A stretch of 64,000 nucleotides of DNA from an uncultured Pelagibacteraceae bacterium (GTDB lineage Bacteria; Pseudomonadota; Alphaproteobacteria; Pelagibacterales; Pelagibacteraceae): NCBI GenBank assembly GCA_902618565.1, contig CACNAX010000001.1:1-64000 (forward strand), in the 5' to 3' direction. Shown here piece by piece: positions 1 to 11,063 of this stretch; positions within the stretch are counted from its first letter, which is position 1, and every line of letters begins with the position of its first letter. Made by a program: the position numbers and the translations under genes. The notes under the pieces are model-generated. The model was given only the letters and a program-made list of their open reading frames with translations, ran no database searches and was not told where the DNA came from.

Positions 1-1243
1 TCTGAACTATTTTTGAATTAATTTCATCTTCTGAAAGAGAAATTGTATTTTTTTTTGTTTGTAGCCACTCTTCCGAAGTATCAGTTAATAAACCTATAAA
101 ATTGCAAGCTTTTACAAAAGTTGCTTTATCCTCGTTCGTTCCAGTTGAAGCTTTACTATATAAAGAATGTAAATTAGCAATATAGCCTGGAGTGTTTAAA
201 TCGTCATATAAAGGATCTAATAATTCGTCTGGCAATATTGTACTTTTATGAACATCAGAATAGGCTGAATACCATTTGCTTAAAGTCTTCTCACATTCTG
301 ATATTAGTTTGTCATTCCAATCTAATCCTTGTCTATAGTGAGCACTAATTAATGCTAATCTTAAAACTTGGCCATTATATTTATTTTTAAAATCTTTTAT
401 TTTTAAAATATTTCCCTGAGATTTTGCCATTTTTTCATTAGAAAGAGTTATAAACCCGTTATGAACCCAATAATTTGCAAATGAATTTGTTTCATTTGCA
501 CATCTTGATTGAGCAATCTCATTTTCATGATGAGGAAAAATCAAGTCTCTACCACCACCATGAATATCAAATTCTTCACCCAAATATCTTTTAGACATAA
601 CCGAACATTCTAAATGCCAACCTGGTCTACCTTTTCCCCAAGGAGAATCCCATGAAGGTTCCTTATCTGTTGATGGTTTCCATAATACAAAATCTTCAGG
701 ATTTTTTTTTATTTCTGAAACCTCTACTCGTGAACCAGCTATTAATTCATCTAACTTTTTATTAGATAGTTTTCCATAATCACTAAATTTTTTAACTTCA
801 AAATAAACATGCTTATCCTTAGAATATGCAAACCCTTTTTTCTCTAGTTCTGTGATCATTTCAATCATTTGTTTTATATTTTCTGTTGCCTTTGGTTCGC
901 TGTTTGGTGTTTCACATTTTAAGTAATTACAATCCTTATGAAAATTTTCAGTAATTTTTGAAGTTAAGTCGTTTATAGAAATATTTTGATCATTAGATGC
1001 TTTGATTATTTTGTCATCTATGTCTGTTATATTTCTGACATATTTTACAGATGTTGACCCGTATTTATTTTTTAAAATTTTATAAAGAATGTCAAAAACA
1101 ACTAATGGTCTAGCATTACCAATATGTGGGTCATCATAAACAGTTGGACCACAAACATACATGCCTATGGATTTTTCATTTTTGGGTGTAAATTTTTCTT
1201 TCTTACCACCTAGACTATTAGTTAAAAATATATCTTTAGCCAT
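1..1243 (-). CDS. cysS: Cysteinyl-tRNA synthetase, C-terminus cut off by window edge
   Basis: Reverse-strand translation from ATG at 1243: MAKDIFLTNSLGGKKEKFTPKNEKSIGMYVCGPTVYDDPHIGNARPLVVFD..., with CGPTVYD, GNARP and KMAKSQGN (KMSKS-like) motifs. Open at window start, so missing from the ORF track. Confidence 0.95.
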   Translation of the reverse strand, partial: MAKDIFLTNSLGGKKEKFTPKNEKSIGMYVCGPTVYDDPHIGNARPLVVFDILYKILKNKYGSTSVKYVRNITDIDDKIIKASNDQNISINDLTSKITENFHKDCNYLKCETPNSEPKATENIKQMIEMITELEKKGFAYSKDKHVYFEVKKFSDYGKLSNKKLDELIAGSRVEVSEIKKNPEDFVLWKPSTDKEPSWDSPWGKGRPGWHLECSVMSKRYLGEEFDIHGGGRDLIFPHHENEIAQSRCANETNSFANYWVHNGFITLSNEKMAKSQGNILKIKDFKNKYNGQVLRLALISAHYRQGLDWNDKLISECEKTLSKWYSAYSDVHKSTILPDELLDPLYDDLNTPGYIANLHSLYSKASTGTNEDKATFVKACNFIGLLTDTSEEWLQTKKNTISLSEDEINSKIVQ

Positions 1244-1288
1244 ACAACTAGGAATATACTTAAATTGTAGATTTGTGAATCTATTTGA

Positions 1289-2026
1289 TTAATTTGGAAT
1301 TTTGCATACTGGAATAGGTTCCATTTTATGCAAATTTGCACTTCGAATTGAATTATATTTATCTCTATTTACAGAATTTTCATTATCCATTGCTTCTTCT
1401 AATTCTTTATATGACAAACCAAGCTGTCCCTCATCAGTACGACCATCATCCCACAATCCGTCTGTAGGAGGAGCATCTATAATCTCTTTTAAAATTCCAA
1501 GTTCTTTACCAAGTTCCCATACCTCAGTTTTATTACAATCTGCTATTGGAGAAATATCTACTCCACCATCACCATATTTTGTATAAAAACCAACTCCAAA
1601 ATCCTCTACTTTATTTCCTGTTCCGACAACTATTCCATTGTTTGCGGCAGCTACTTGATAAAGTGTTGTCATTCTTAATCTTGCTCTAGAGTTTGCCATT
1701 CCATGTTCACTACCAAAATTGTTTAATGTTCCTTCAAATGTTTTGAATAAACTATCTAATTCTAATGTGTGTCCCTCTACATTGCTATAATTCTTCTTTA
1801 ACCACTCTTGATGTGCCAAACTTAGATCGTGTTGTGCAGATTTTTGTTTAATAGGCATTGATAAAACAATTGTTTTTAAACCAGTCATTGCACTTAATGT
1901 ACTTGAAACAGAAGAGTCTATTCCACCAGAAATACCAATCACTAAAGATTGAGCTTTTTTTGGCATAGAATTTACGTAATCTGAAATCCAGTTTTTAATG
2001 TGATTCACTTTATCTTTGGGTGTCAT
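1289..2026 (-). CDS. nadE: NH3-dependent NAD+ synthetase
   Basis: SGGIDSSV P-loop, GTGNKVEDFGVGFYTKYGDGGVDISPIADCNKTEVWELG typical of NadE. Confidence 0.9.
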   Translation of the reverse strand: MTPKDKVNHIKNWISDYVNSMPKKAQSLVIGISGGIDSSVSSTLSAMTGLKTIVLSMPIKQKSAQHDLSLAHQEWLKKNYSNVEGHTLELDSLFKTFEGTLNNFGSEHGMANSRARLRMTTLYQVAAANNGIVVGTGNKVEDFGVGFYTKYGDGGVDISPIADCNKTEVWELGKELGILKEIIDAPPTDGLWDDGRTDEGQLGLSYKELEEAMDNENSVNRDKYNSIRSANLHKMEPIPVCKIPN

Positions 2027-2063
2027 AATTTAAATATAAGAAAAAAAATTTATTTTTAAACTG

Positions 2064-3443
2064 TTAAGATGCCGCTTTAATTGCAGATTTAGAATACAAA
2101 CTATTCTTTTTTATCTCATCTGAAATTAAAAACGCTAATTCTATAGCTTGATCAGAGTTCAATCTTGGATCACAGTGTGTATGATATCTGCTTGATAAAT
2201 CTGCATCTGATATTTTTTTTGCTCCACCAGTACACTCTGTCACATCTTGTCCTGTCATTTCAACATGAAGACCTCCCGCATACGAACCTTCTGCTTGATG
2301 AACTGCAAATACATTTTTAACTTCACTTACAACATCATTAAACGGTCTTGTTTTAAAACCAGTAGTTGATTTAATTGTATTGCCATGCATTGGATCACAT
2401 GACCAAACAACATTTAAACCTTCCTTTTTAATACCTCTAATTAATTTTGGTAAAAATTTTTCAACGTTTTGATGACCAAATCTTGAGATTAAAGTTATTT
2501 TTCCTTTTTCATTTTTAGGATTTATAACTTCACATATTCTTGCAATTTCATCAGGTTTTGAAGTTGGGCCACATTTGATGCCAATTGGATTTTCTATTCC
2601 TTTACAAAACTCAACATGTCCTCCATCTAATTGTCTTGTTCTATCCCCTATCCAAACAAAGTGTGCTGAAGTATCGTGATATTCACCTGTCGTTGAGTCT
2701 ACTCTTGTCATGCTTTCCTCAAAAGGTAAGTGTAAGGCTTCATGAGAAGTCCAAAAGTTAACTGTGTATAATCTATTATTGAAATCGGATGTAATTCCGC
2801 AAGCATCCATAAACGCCAATGCATCTGCTATTTTATCTTCTAACTCTTTAAACTTCTTAGCTTGAGGACTTTTCTTAATATAATCTAAATTCCATAAATG
2901 AACCTTATTTAGATCGGCAAAACCACCTTTTGAAAATGCTCTTAAAAGGTTTAAAGTTGAAGCAGATTGAGAATAAGCCTTAAACATTCTTTTTGGATCA
3001 GGTCTTCTAGCTTTTTCATTAAAATCTATTGCATTTATATTGTCTCCCAAATAACTTGGTAATTCTTTATCACCTTGTTTTTCAGTTGGAGCACTTCTTG
3101 GTTTTGAAAATTGTCCAGCAATTCTTCCAAGTTTTACAATAGGTAAAGAAGCTGAGTAAGTCATCACTAAAGCCATTTGAAGAATAACCTTAAAAGTATC
3201 TCTTATATTGTCAGGATGAAATTCCGCAAAACTTTCTGCACAATCACCACCTTGTAATAGAAAAGCTTTTCCATCATTGACCAATGCTAACTGATCTTTC
3301 AAATGTCTTGTTTCACCTGCAAAAACTAGAGGAGGAAAGGTTTTCAATTTATTTAAAACCATCTCTAATTCCTTCTCATCTTCATATTGAGGAATATGTT
3401 TGACAGGGTATTTTCTCCAGCTATTTATTTTCCAATTTTTCAT
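2064..3443 (-). CDS. Class II 3-deoxy-7-phosphoheptulonate synthase
   Basis: LLQGGDCAESFAEF, KLGRIAGQFSKPRS, WSCDPMHGNT motifs of plant-type (class II) DAHP synthase. Confidence 0.95.
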   Translation of the reverse strand: MKNWKINSWRKYPVKHIPQYEDEKELEMVLNKLKTFPPLVFAGETRHLKDQLALVNDGKAFLLQGGDCAESFAEFHPDNIRDTFKVILQMALVMTYSASLPIVKLGRIAGQFSKPRSAPTEKQGDKELPSYLGDNINAIDFNEKARRPDPKRMFKAYSQSASTLNLLRAFSKGGFADLNKVHLWNLDYIKKSPQAKKFKELEDKIADALAFMDACGITSDFNNRLYTVNFWTSHEALHLPFEESMTRVDSTTGEYHDTSAHFVWIGDRTRQLDGGHVEFCKGIENPIGIKCGPTSKPDEIARICEVINPKNEKGKITLISRFGHQNVEKFLPKLIRGIKKEGLNVVWSCDPMHGNTIKSTTGFKTRPFNDVVSEVKNVFAVHQAEGSYAGGLHVEMTGQDVTECTGGAKKISDADLSSRYHTHCDPRLNSDQAIELAFLISDEIKKNSLYSKSAIKAAS

Positions 3444-3477
3444 TTCAACTCAGAATTGTTTTAACAGACTTTATTAT

Positions 3478-5298
3478 TTATTCAACAGTGACAGATTTAG
3501 CTAAGTTTCTTGGTTTATCTATATCGTATCCTTTATCTAATGCAGAGTAATAAGCTAACTTTTGCAAAGGTATAGTGGTCAAGAAAGGAATGAGTTCATC
3601 TGATACATGCTCAACTTCTATTTGCTCCCAAATATTTTCTGAATAAATTTCATCAGTACTTTTATTTGTTATTAGTAAAACTTTTGCACCTCTTGAAATA
3701 ACTTCTTGCATATTTGAAATAGTTTTTTTGTAATGCTCATCTCTTGGAGCAATTACCACTACAGGCATACCTTCTTCTATTAGTGCAAGAGGTCCATGTT
3801 TCATTTCTCCTGCTGGATAACCTTCGGCATGAACATAAGCGAGCTCTTTTAGTTTTAAAGCACCTTCAAGTGCAATTGGATATGAATATCCTCTACCTAG
3901 AAACATTGATCCTTTAGAATTAGCAAAATCTCTTCCAAGTGTTTGAATTTTATCTTCAATATTAAGAGTATTTTTTGCAGATTTAGATAATGACAGTAAA
4001 TCTTTTATCTTCTTTTGATAGTCCTTTTTATTAATTGATTTTTGTTCATAAGAAAGCTTAGTACATAATAAATAAAGAACTAACATTTGTCCTAAGAAAG
4101 CTTTTGTAGATGCAACACCCACTTCTGGTCCACAATGAATAGGTAAAACTAGATCAGCGTCTCTTGCAATTGAACTTTCAACAACATTTACTACTGCACA
4201 AGTTTTAACATTGTTCTTTTTGCACAAATCTAATGCTGCAAATGTATCTGCAGTTTCTCCTGATTGAGAAACAAATACATAGAGACAATCTTTCTTAAAT
4301 TTAATTTTTCGATATCTAAACTCAGAAGCTATATCAACACTGACGTCTAAACTTGTATTTTGTTCAAACCAATATTTGGCAACAAGGCATGAGTGATATG
4401 CTGTTCCGCATCCAATTAAAACCACTGATGAAATTTCACTTATTTTCCAAGGAAAATTATAAATATTTATTTCTTTGTTATGTTTATCGATGTACTCATT
4501 TACACAATTTTTTAAGGTAATCGGCTGCTCATCTATTTCTTTAGCCATATAATATTTGTAATCTCCTTTTTCATAATTTCGATCATCTTTAGAAAGATTT
4601 AAAATTTTTTTGTTTACTTTGGTTCCATCAGCATCAAAGAATTCGACTTGATCTTTTTTTAATATGCAAAATTCTCCATCATTTAAATATGAAATTTTAT
4701 TAGTCATTGACTTTAATGCATAAGAGTCTGAACCAAGATAGTGTTCATTTGGACCATAACCGACTGCAAGAGGAGAGCCTCTTCTTGCCCCAACTATTAA
4801 GTCTGGTTGGTCTTTAAATATTATTCCTAGCGCAAAACTACCGTGTAATTTTTTTAAAACTTTTATTATTGTATTTTTAAGGTTATTTTTTTTTAAATAA
4901 TCAGTTACCAAATGAACTATTACTTCTGTGTCTGTTTGAGATTTAAACTTGTAACCTTTATTTTCTAATAACTTTTTTAGAATAGTTGAATTTTCAATTA
5001 TACCATTATGAACGACAGATACATCTTCTGATGAATGAGGATGTGCATTGATTGAACTAGGTTTTCCATGAGTTGCCCACCTAACATGTCCGATACCAAT
5101 AAAGCCAGATATTTTAGTTTGTATAATGTTTTTCTCTAAAGCGTCTACTCTACCCTCACATTTTACCTCATTTATATTTCCATTTGAAAGAGTTGCTATG
5201 CCTGCAGAGTCGTAGCCTCTATACTCAAGTTTTTTTAATGAACTTATAATTCTGGGAGTAACCTCTTTAGAGCTTGTAATTCCAACTATTCCACACAT
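3478..5298 (-). CDS. glmS: Glutamine--fructose-6-phosphate aminotransferase (isomerizing)
   Basis: MCGIVGI N-terminal Cys nucleophile, RGYDSAGIA, GHVRWATHG, two SIS domains, C-terminal PRNLAKSVTVE. Confidence 0.97.
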   Translation of the reverse strand: MCGIVGITSSKEVTPRIISSLKKLEYRGYDSAGIATLSNGNINEVKCEGRVDALEKNIIQTKISGFIGIGHVRWATHGKPSSINAHPHSSEDVSVVHNGIIENSTILKKLLENKGYKFKSQTDTEVIVHLVTDYLKKNNLKNTIIKVLKKLHGSFALGIIFKDQPDLIVGARRGSPLAVGYGPNEHYLGSDSYALKSMTNKISYLNDGEFCILKKDQVEFFDADGTKVNKKILNLSKDDRNYEKGDYKYYMAKEIDEQPITLKNCVNEYIDKHNKEINIYNFPWKISEISSVVLIGCGTAYHSCLVAKYWFEQNTSLDVSVDIASEFRYRKIKFKKDCLYVFVSQSGETADTFAALDLCKKNNVKTCAVVNVVESSIARDADLVLPIHCGPEVGVASTKAFLGQMLVLYLLCTKLSYEQKSINKKDYQKKIKDLLSLSKSAKNTLNIEDKIQTLGRDFANSKGSMFLGRGYSYPIALEGALKLKELAYVHAEGYPAGEMKHGPLALIEEGMPVVVIAPRDEHYKKTISNMQEVISRGAKVLLITNKSTDEIYSENIWEQIEVEHVSDELIPFLTTIPLQKLAYYSALDKGYDIDKPRNLAKSVTVE

Positions 5299-5304
5299 TA
5301 CTTA

Positions 5305-5913
5305 TTATTTCCTTTTGTAATTTTTCTTTTCTTTTTGATTTGATCTTGTTAATGCCAACGACCCTTTGCTTACATTTTTAGTAATTACTGAACCTGCACC
5401 TATGACACTTTTTTCATTCAGAGTAACTGGTGCTACCAAAGAAGTATTTGAACCTACAAATACTTTATCCTTAATATTTGTTTTACTTTTTTTTCTTCCA
5501 TCATAATTACAAGTTATTGTTCCAGCTCCAATATTAACTTCCTTCCCTACTAGTGCATCTCCAATATATGATAAATGATTAACTTTAGAATTTTTATTTA
5601 TTGTAGATTTTTTTACCTCAACAAAATTTCCAATTTTTGATCCAGATTTTATTTTTGTTCCAGGTCTTAAACGTGCATATGGACCTACACTTACATCATT
5701 ATCTATTTTAACACCCTCAAGATGAGAGAAAGATAAAATTTTTACATTGTTTCCTATTTTCACTTTATCGGCAAACACAACGTAAGGTTCTATCTCTACA
5801 TTTTTTCCAATTTTAGTATCTTTAGAAAAAAAAACTGTCTCAGGCCCCTTCATTTTGACACCTTTTTTTAAAAATTTATCTCTAAGTTTATTTTGTAAAT
5901 TTTGACTATTCAT
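5305..5913 (-). CDS. Stand-alone GlmU-type left-handed beta-helix acetyltransferase domain (no uridyltransferase domain)
   Basis: Hexapeptide repeats and [45 protein letters not shown], as in the GlmU C-terminal domain; only 202 aa. Confidence 0.85.
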   Translation of the reverse strand: MNSQNLQNKLRDKFLKKGVKMKGPETVFFSKDTKIGKNVEIEPYVVFADKVKIGNNVKILSFSHLEGVKIDNDVSVGPYARLRPGTKIKSGSKIGNFVEVKKSTINKNSKVNHLSYIGDALVGKEVNIGAGTITCNYDGRKKSKTNIKDKVFVGSNTSLVAPVTLNEKSVIGAGSVITKNVSKGSLALTRSNQKEKKNYKRK

Positions 5914-5982
5914 TAGATAGTTGTATATAACTGGGTATTGATTTAATTAATTCACAATTTATTTCTTATTAATACTTTTTAA

Positions 5983-6663
5983 ATGACACAAAAATTCACA
6001 GTTCTGTTTGATTTAGATGGTACGTTAGTAGACACAGCACCTGATCTAATGCTTGCTCATAACCATGTTATGAGGAAATTTGGATACCCCACAAAATCTC
6101 TTGATGAACTTAAAAATACTGTTGGTCAAGGAGCTGGAGCAATGATTGGCAGATCTATATGGAGCCAAGCCAAAAAAGAGTTAACTTCGATTAATGAAAA
6201 AATTAAAAATGAAATGACAGATGAGTTTATTTCTTATTATGGAAATAATATTTTAAATGAAAGCACTTTGATGACTGGTGTAAAAGATTTTTTAAATTGG
6301 TGTAAAAAAGAAAATATATCAATGGCTGTATGTACTAACAAGACTGAACATCTTGCAGTGGATCTTCTAAAAAAAATTGGGATATATGATTACTTTGAGT
6401 ATGTTGCTGGTTATAATACTTTTGATTATTGCAAACCTGATCCAAGGCACATAACAACAATCATAGAAATTTTAGATGGTAGTAAAAATAAATCAATTAT
6501 GATCGGTGATAGTGAGTCAGATGCAAATGCTGCTAAAGCGGCAGAAATTCCAATGATTTTATTAGAAGATGGATATACTGAAAAAAATATTGATGAAATT
6601 TATCATAATCACTTAATAAAAGACTTTGTAGGTATTGAAAAAATTGTATCTCAATATCTTTAA
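5983..6663 (+). CDS. HAD-family phosphatase, phosphoglycolate phosphatase-like
   Basis: FDLDGTLVDTAPDL and MIGDSESDANAAKAA HAD motifs. Confidence 0.85.
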   Translation: MTQKFTVLFDLDGTLVDTAPDLMLAHNHVMRKFGYPTKSLDELKNTVGQGAGAMIGRSIWSQAKKELTSINEKIKNEMTDEFISYYGNNILNESTLMTGVKDFLNWCKKENISMAVCTNKTEHLAVDLLKKIGIYDYFEYVAGYNTFDYCKPDPRHITTIIEILDGSKNKSIMIGDSESDANAAKAAEIPMILLEDGYTEKNIDEIYHNHLIKDFVGIEKIVSQYL

Positions 6664-6716
6664 TATTGATTAATTTATTTTAACTATTAAAACAAAATCA
6701 CAAATAAGGAGTTATT

Positions 6717-8219
6717 TTGTTATTACATACAATTAAAGTATATCCATCAAAAATAAATCTGCCAAAGAAGAAACAGCTTGCATGGAAAATTGCAGAGATA
6801 GCAAGTGATAATGCTAAATTAAATAAAAATTCAGTAGAAATGGTTATTAATAGAATTATTGATAACGCTTCTGTTGCTATAGCCTCCTTAAATAGAAGAC
6901 CTGTAATATCTGCAAGAGAAATGGCAAAAAAACACGTTAGAAGAAATGGAGCTAATCTTTTTGGCATAAATTCAAAACTAAAATTTGATTGTGAATGGGC
7001 TGCGTGGGCAAATGGAACTGCTGTTAGAGAATTAGATTTTCATGATACATTTCTAGCAGCTGATTACAGTCATCCTGGTGATAATATTCCTGCTCTTTTA
7101 GCAGTGGCACAACAATTAAAAAAAAATGGAAATGATTTATTAAGAGGAATTATAACTGCTTATGAAGTGCAAGTTAATCTTGTAAAAGCTATTTGTCTTC
7201 ATAAACACAAAGTTGATCATATCGCTCACTTGGGACCAAGTGTTGCTGCTGGTATTGGATCTATGTTAAAATTAAATACAGAAACTATTTATCAAGCTGT
7301 TCAACAAGCATTACATGTGAGTGTTTCAACAAGACAATCAAGAAAAGGTGAGATTTCAAGTTGGAAGGCGTATGCTCCAGCTCATGCAGGAAAATTAGCA
7401 ATTGAAGCTGTGGATAGAACGATGAGAGGTGAAGGAGCTCCGAGTCCTATTTATGAAGGTGAAGACAGCGTAATAGCAAGAATATTAGATGGAAAAAATG
7501 CTAAATATTTTGTTCCTTTGCCTAAAAAAAACGAAGAAAAAAAAGCTATTCTTGAAACATATACAAAGGAATATTCTGCGGAATATCAAGCTCAAGCATT
7601 AATTGATATTGCAAAAGCACTTAATAAAAAAATTGATAATCTAAATACAATTAAAAAAATAGATATATATACAAGTCATCACACGCATTATGTAATAGGG
7701 ACTGGAGCTAATGATCCACAAAAAATGGATCCGAATGCTAGTAGAGAAACTTTAGATCACTCAATAATGTATATTTTTGCAGTAGCTTTAGAAGATGCAG
7801 ATTGGCATCATGTAAAGTCTTATACTAAAAAGAGAGCTAATAAAAAAAGCACTATTAAAATATGGAGATCAATTAAAACTCATGAGGATAAAAAATGGAC
7901 AAAGAAATACCATGATCCTGATTCAAAAAAGAAATCTTTTGGTGCAAAGGTTATAGTAACATTAAATAATGGGAAAAAAATTATTGAGGAATTAGAAAGA
8001 GCAGATGCTCATCCTTACGGTAAAAGACCTTTTGAAAGAAAAGATTATATAAATAAATTTAAAATTTTAACAGAAAATATTATTTCTAAAAAAGAAAGTG
8101 ATAGATTTTTAAAAGATGTTCAAAATTTAAAAAAATTAAAAAATAATCAGCTTACAAAACTAAATATTGAAGTAAGCAAAAGGTATTTAAAATCAAATAA
8201 TAAAAAAGGAATATTCTAG
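6717..8219 (+). CDS. prpD: MmgE/PrpD family, 2-methylcitrate dehydratase
   Basis: Full-length PrpD-like protein; TTG start preceded by AAGGAG; followed immediately by prpB and prpC. Confidence 0.9.
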   Translation: MLLHTIKVYPSKINLPKKKQLAWKIAEIASDNAKLNKNSVEMVINRIIDNASVAIASLNRRPVISAREMAKKHVRRNGANLFGINSKLKFDCEWAAWANGTAVRELDFHDTFLAADYSHPGDNIPALLAVAQQLKKNGNDLLRGIITAYEVQVNLVKAICLHKHKVDHIAHLGPSVAAGIGSMLKLNTETIYQAVQQALHVSVSTRQSRKGEISSWKAYAPAHAGKLAIEAVDRTMRGEGAPSPIYEGEDSVIARILDGKNAKYFVPLPKKNEEKKAILETYTKEYSAEYQAQALIDIAKALNKKIDNLNTIKKIDIYTSHHTHYVIGTGANDPQKMDPNASRETLDHSIMYIFAVALEDADWHHVKSYTKKRANKKSTIKIWRSIKTHEDKKWTKKYHDPDSKKKSFGAKVIVTLNNGKKIIEELERADAHPYGKRPFERKDYINKFKILTENIISKKESDRFLKDVQNLKKLKNNQLTKLNIEVSKRYLKSNNKKGIF

Positions 8220-9115
8220 TGCACTTTGTTGAAAAAAAACCTGAAGAGAAAAGAATTGATTTAGATAATAAACTTAAATCAAATAAAATTTTAAGAATAC
8301 CAGGTGCATATAATCCATTAACAGCAAAAGTTATTGAAGAAATTGGATATGATGGTGTTTATGTATCTGGAGGTGTTATGTCCAATGATTTGGGTTATCC
8401 TGATATAGGATTAACAACTCTTAATGATGTCAGTAACAGATCAAAGCAAATTGCACGTGTTACAAATCTTCCAACAGTTGTTGATGTCGATACAGGTTTT
8501 AAATCTTGTAAAGAAACTGTACAAACATTTGAAAATTTTGGTATTTCAGCAATTCATTTAGAAGATCAGATAGAACAGAAAAGATGTGGCCATTTAGACA
8601 ATAAAGAATTGATATCAAAAGAAGATATGACAAAAAAAATCAAAGAATGTGTAGATGCAAGATCAGACAAAAATTTTAAAATCATTGCACGTTCTGATGC
8701 TAAAAGTGTAGAAGGTATTGATAAAATGATTGATCGTTGCAAATCTTATATTGATGCTGGTGCAGAAATTGTTTTTCCAGAAGCATTAAAGGATGAATCT
8801 GAGTTTGAAAAAGTAAGAAAATCACTAGATTGTTATCTTTTAGCTAATATGACAGAATTTGGTAAATCAAAATTGTTAGATTTTAAGCAATTAGAAGAAC
8901 TTGGTTATAATATTGTAATTTATCCAGTTACTACACAGAGATTAGCGATGAAAAGTGTTGAGGATGGTCTACGTGCCATTTTTGCGGATGGACATCAAAA
9001 TAATATTATAGATAAAATGCAAACCAGAAAAAGATTATACGATCTAGTTGAGTATGAAAAATATAACTCTTTAGACGAAAAGATATATAATTTTAGTACA
9101 GAGGGACATGAATAA
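8219..9115 (+). CDS. prpB: Methylisocitrate lyase (ICL/PEPM family)
   Basis: IPGAYNPLTAKVIEEIGYDGVYVSGG, DVDTGF, HLEDQIEQKRCGHLDNKEL; GTG start overlapping the prpD stop. Confidence 0.93.
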   Translation: MHFVEKKPEEKRIDLDNKLKSNKILRIPGAYNPLTAKVIEEIGYDGVYVSGGVMSNDLGYPDIGLTTLNDVSNRSKQIARVTNLPTVVDVDTGFKSCKETVQTFENFGISAIHLEDQIEQKRCGHLDNKELISKEDMTKKIKECVDARSDKNFKIIARSDAKSVEGIDKMIDRCKSYIDAGAEIVFPEALKDESEFEKVRKSLDCYLLANMTEFGKSKLLDFKQLEELGYNIVIYPVTTQRLAMKSVEDGLRAIFADGHQNNIIDKMQTRKRLYDLVEYEKYNSLDEKIYNFSTEGHE

Positions 9116-10239
9116 TGAGTGAAGAAGTAAAAAAAGGTTTATTAGGAATTGTTGTTGATGAAACAGAGGTTTCTAAAGTTATGCCTGAAATTAACTCATT
9201 AACTTATAGGGGTTATGCTGTTCAAGATCTGTGTGAATTTTGTAGATTTGAAGAAGCTGCATATCTTATTTTAAAAGGTGATTTACCAAACAGTATAGAG
9301 CTAAGACAATTTGAAAAAATTGAAAGAGGACAAAGGGATTTATCGAAAAATCTTTATGAAATAATCAAACACATGCCCAAAAAGTCTCATCCTATGGATG
9401 TTGCTCGAACAGCGGTTAGTGTAATGGGATTAGAAGATAAGGAAACTACAGATAATTCTCAGGAAGCTAATACAAGAAAAGCTTTAAGAATTTTAGCTAA
9501 AACTCCAACTGCTTTAGCAGCGTTTTATAGAATTCGAAAAGGTAAGAAAATTATTAAACCTAAAAAAGAATTAACTTTTGCAGAAAACTTTTTCTATATG
9601 TGTTTTGGAAAGGTTCCTCAAAAGGAAATTGTTAAAGCATTTGATGTATCTTTAATTTTATATGCAGAACATAGTTTTAATGTTTCAACTTTTACAGCTA
9701 GAACAATAACTAGCAGTTTGTCTGACATTCATGGCGCAATAACAGGAGCTATAGCTAGTTTAAAGGGACCATTACATGGTGGAGCTAATGAAGAAGTTAT
9801 GCATATGATGAATAAAATCAAAAAACCCGAGAATGCCTTAAAATGGATCAATAATGCATTAAAGAAAAAAGAGGTTGTGATGGGTTTTGGACACAGGGTT
9901 TATAAGAGTGGAGACTCTCGAGTTCCAACCATGAAAGAGTATTTCAAAAAAGTTGCTAGAATTAAAAAAGATAAAAAGTTTTTAAAGATTTACGATATCG
10001 TTGAAAAAGTAATGATCAGTAAAAAAAATATACATCCAAACGTAGATTACCCGACGGGACCTACTTATCATTTAATGGGTTTTGATACAGATTTCTTTAC
10101 ACCAATATTTGTAATTTCAAGGATTACAGGTTGGTCGGCTCACATAATGGAACAACATTCATCTAATAAATTGATTAGACCTTTAGCAAAATATAAAGGA
10201 AGCAAATACAGAAAAGTAATGCTTTTAAATCAAAGATAA
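9115..10239 (+). CDS. prpC: 2-methylcitrate synthase / citrate synthase family
   Basis: Citrate synthase motifs AEHSFNVSTFTAR, GPLHGGANE, MGFGHRVYK; operon with prpDB. Confidence 0.93.
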   Translation: MSEEVKKGLLGIVVDETEVSKVMPEINSLTYRGYAVQDLCEFCRFEEAAYLILKGDLPNSIELRQFEKIERGQRDLSKNLYEIIKHMPKKSHPMDVARTAVSVMGLEDKETTDNSQEANTRKALRILAKTPTALAAFYRIRKGKKIIKPKKELTFAENFFYMCFGKVPQKEIVKAFDVSLILYAEHSFNVSTFTARTITSSLSDIHGAITGAIASLKGPLHGGANEEVMHMMNKIKKPENALKWINNALKKKEVVMGFGHRVYKSGDSRVPTMKEYFKKVARIKKDKKFLKIYDIVEKVMISKKNIHPNVDYPTGPTYHLMGFDTDFFTPIFVISRITGWSAHIMEQHSSNKLIRPLAKYKGSKYRKVMLLNQR

Positions 10240-10316
10240 AAGATCTAGTAAATTATTTTATTACACATACTACATCTAGTTTGCTGTATTCAATTCCGAG
10301 TTGTATATATTGATCG

Positions 10317-10793
10317 ATGTTTCAAAAATACATTATATTATCATGTTTTATTACTTCACTCATGTTAGTGGGTTGCTCAAATAAAACTGTAACTAATCTA
10401 TCAAGTGATTTTAGGCAAATAGATTTATTAGATAAGAACAAAGATGTAGTTAAAACTTACTATCAGTCGTTTAATGATCAAATATATGAATGGATAAATA
10501 TATCTTGTGAGTTCACAAAAAAAAAATTTAAAAATATTAATGATTGTAAATTTACAGAGATATCAAAATCAATTTTAAAAAAGTATAAACAAAGTGAGTC
10601 CCCACAGAATTCTAATATTAATACATCAAATTCTAACAATGATATGGGTCAAAGCAACAATCAAGGCAACCAATTAAATAATCCAAGCAACCCTCCTGAG
10701 GGAAATCCTGGTCAAACGCCGGGAAATCCTGGTCAAACGCCGGGAAATCCTGGTCAAACACCCGAAAATTGTAACGACCCCCAAAGATGTTAA
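10317..10793 (+). CDS. Putative lipoprotein with Asn/Pro/Gly-rich repetitive C-terminus
   Basis: Signal peptide with lipobox (LMLVGC); C-terminal GNPGQTP x3. Confidence 0.65.
   Translation: MFQKYIILSCFITSLMLVGCSNKTVTNLSSDFRQIDLLDKNKDVVKTYYQSFNDQIYEWINISCEFTKKKFKNINDCKFTEISKSILKKYKQSESPQNSNINTSNSNNDMGQSNNQGNQLNNPSNPPEGNPGQTPGNPGQTPGNPGQTPENCNDPQRC
10701..10763 (+). repeat. Three tandem copies of a 21-bp unit (ggaaatcctggtcaaacgccg) encoding GNPGQTP
   Basis: Direct read: 10701-10721, 10722-10742 identical; 10743-10763 nearly identical. Confidence 0.95.
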
Positions 10794-10802
10794 GAACTAA
10801 AG

Positions 10803-11057
10803 TTAAGATTTAAAGTTTTGTTTTTCCTTATATAAAGAAATTCCTTTTTTAACTTTATTTTTATAAGACAACTTAAAACTTTTAAGTTGCCAGCCTGTTA
10901 GTCTAGTTTCTATGTCTTTTAGGTTTTTATATTTCCATTCTTCAGTTGTAGCTGGGTCTTTCCATGTCTTTTTTTCTTCGTCTGATCTGCCACAACCGTA
11001 ACATAGACCAGATACTGGATCAGTCTTACAAATACTTATACAGGGACTTACTATCAC
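10803..11057 (-). CDS. DUF1289-type small Cys-rich protein
   Basis: SPCISICKTDPVSGLCYGCGRSDEE, the DUF1289 cysteine pattern. Confidence 0.8.
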   Translation of the reverse strand: MIVSPCISICKTDPVSGLCYGCGRSDEEKKTWKDPATTEEWKYKNLKDIETRLTGWQLKSFKLSYKNKVKKGISLYKEKQNFKS

Positions 11058-11063
11058 TCAATC

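Noticed and set aside
1302-1586. + strand 94-aa ORF antisense to nadE
   Set aside because: Fully inside a well-supported nadE gene; no independent evidence.
6698-6967. - strand 89-aa ORF antisense to prpD
   Set aside because: Mirror of a strongly coding frame; artefact of AT-rich codon use.
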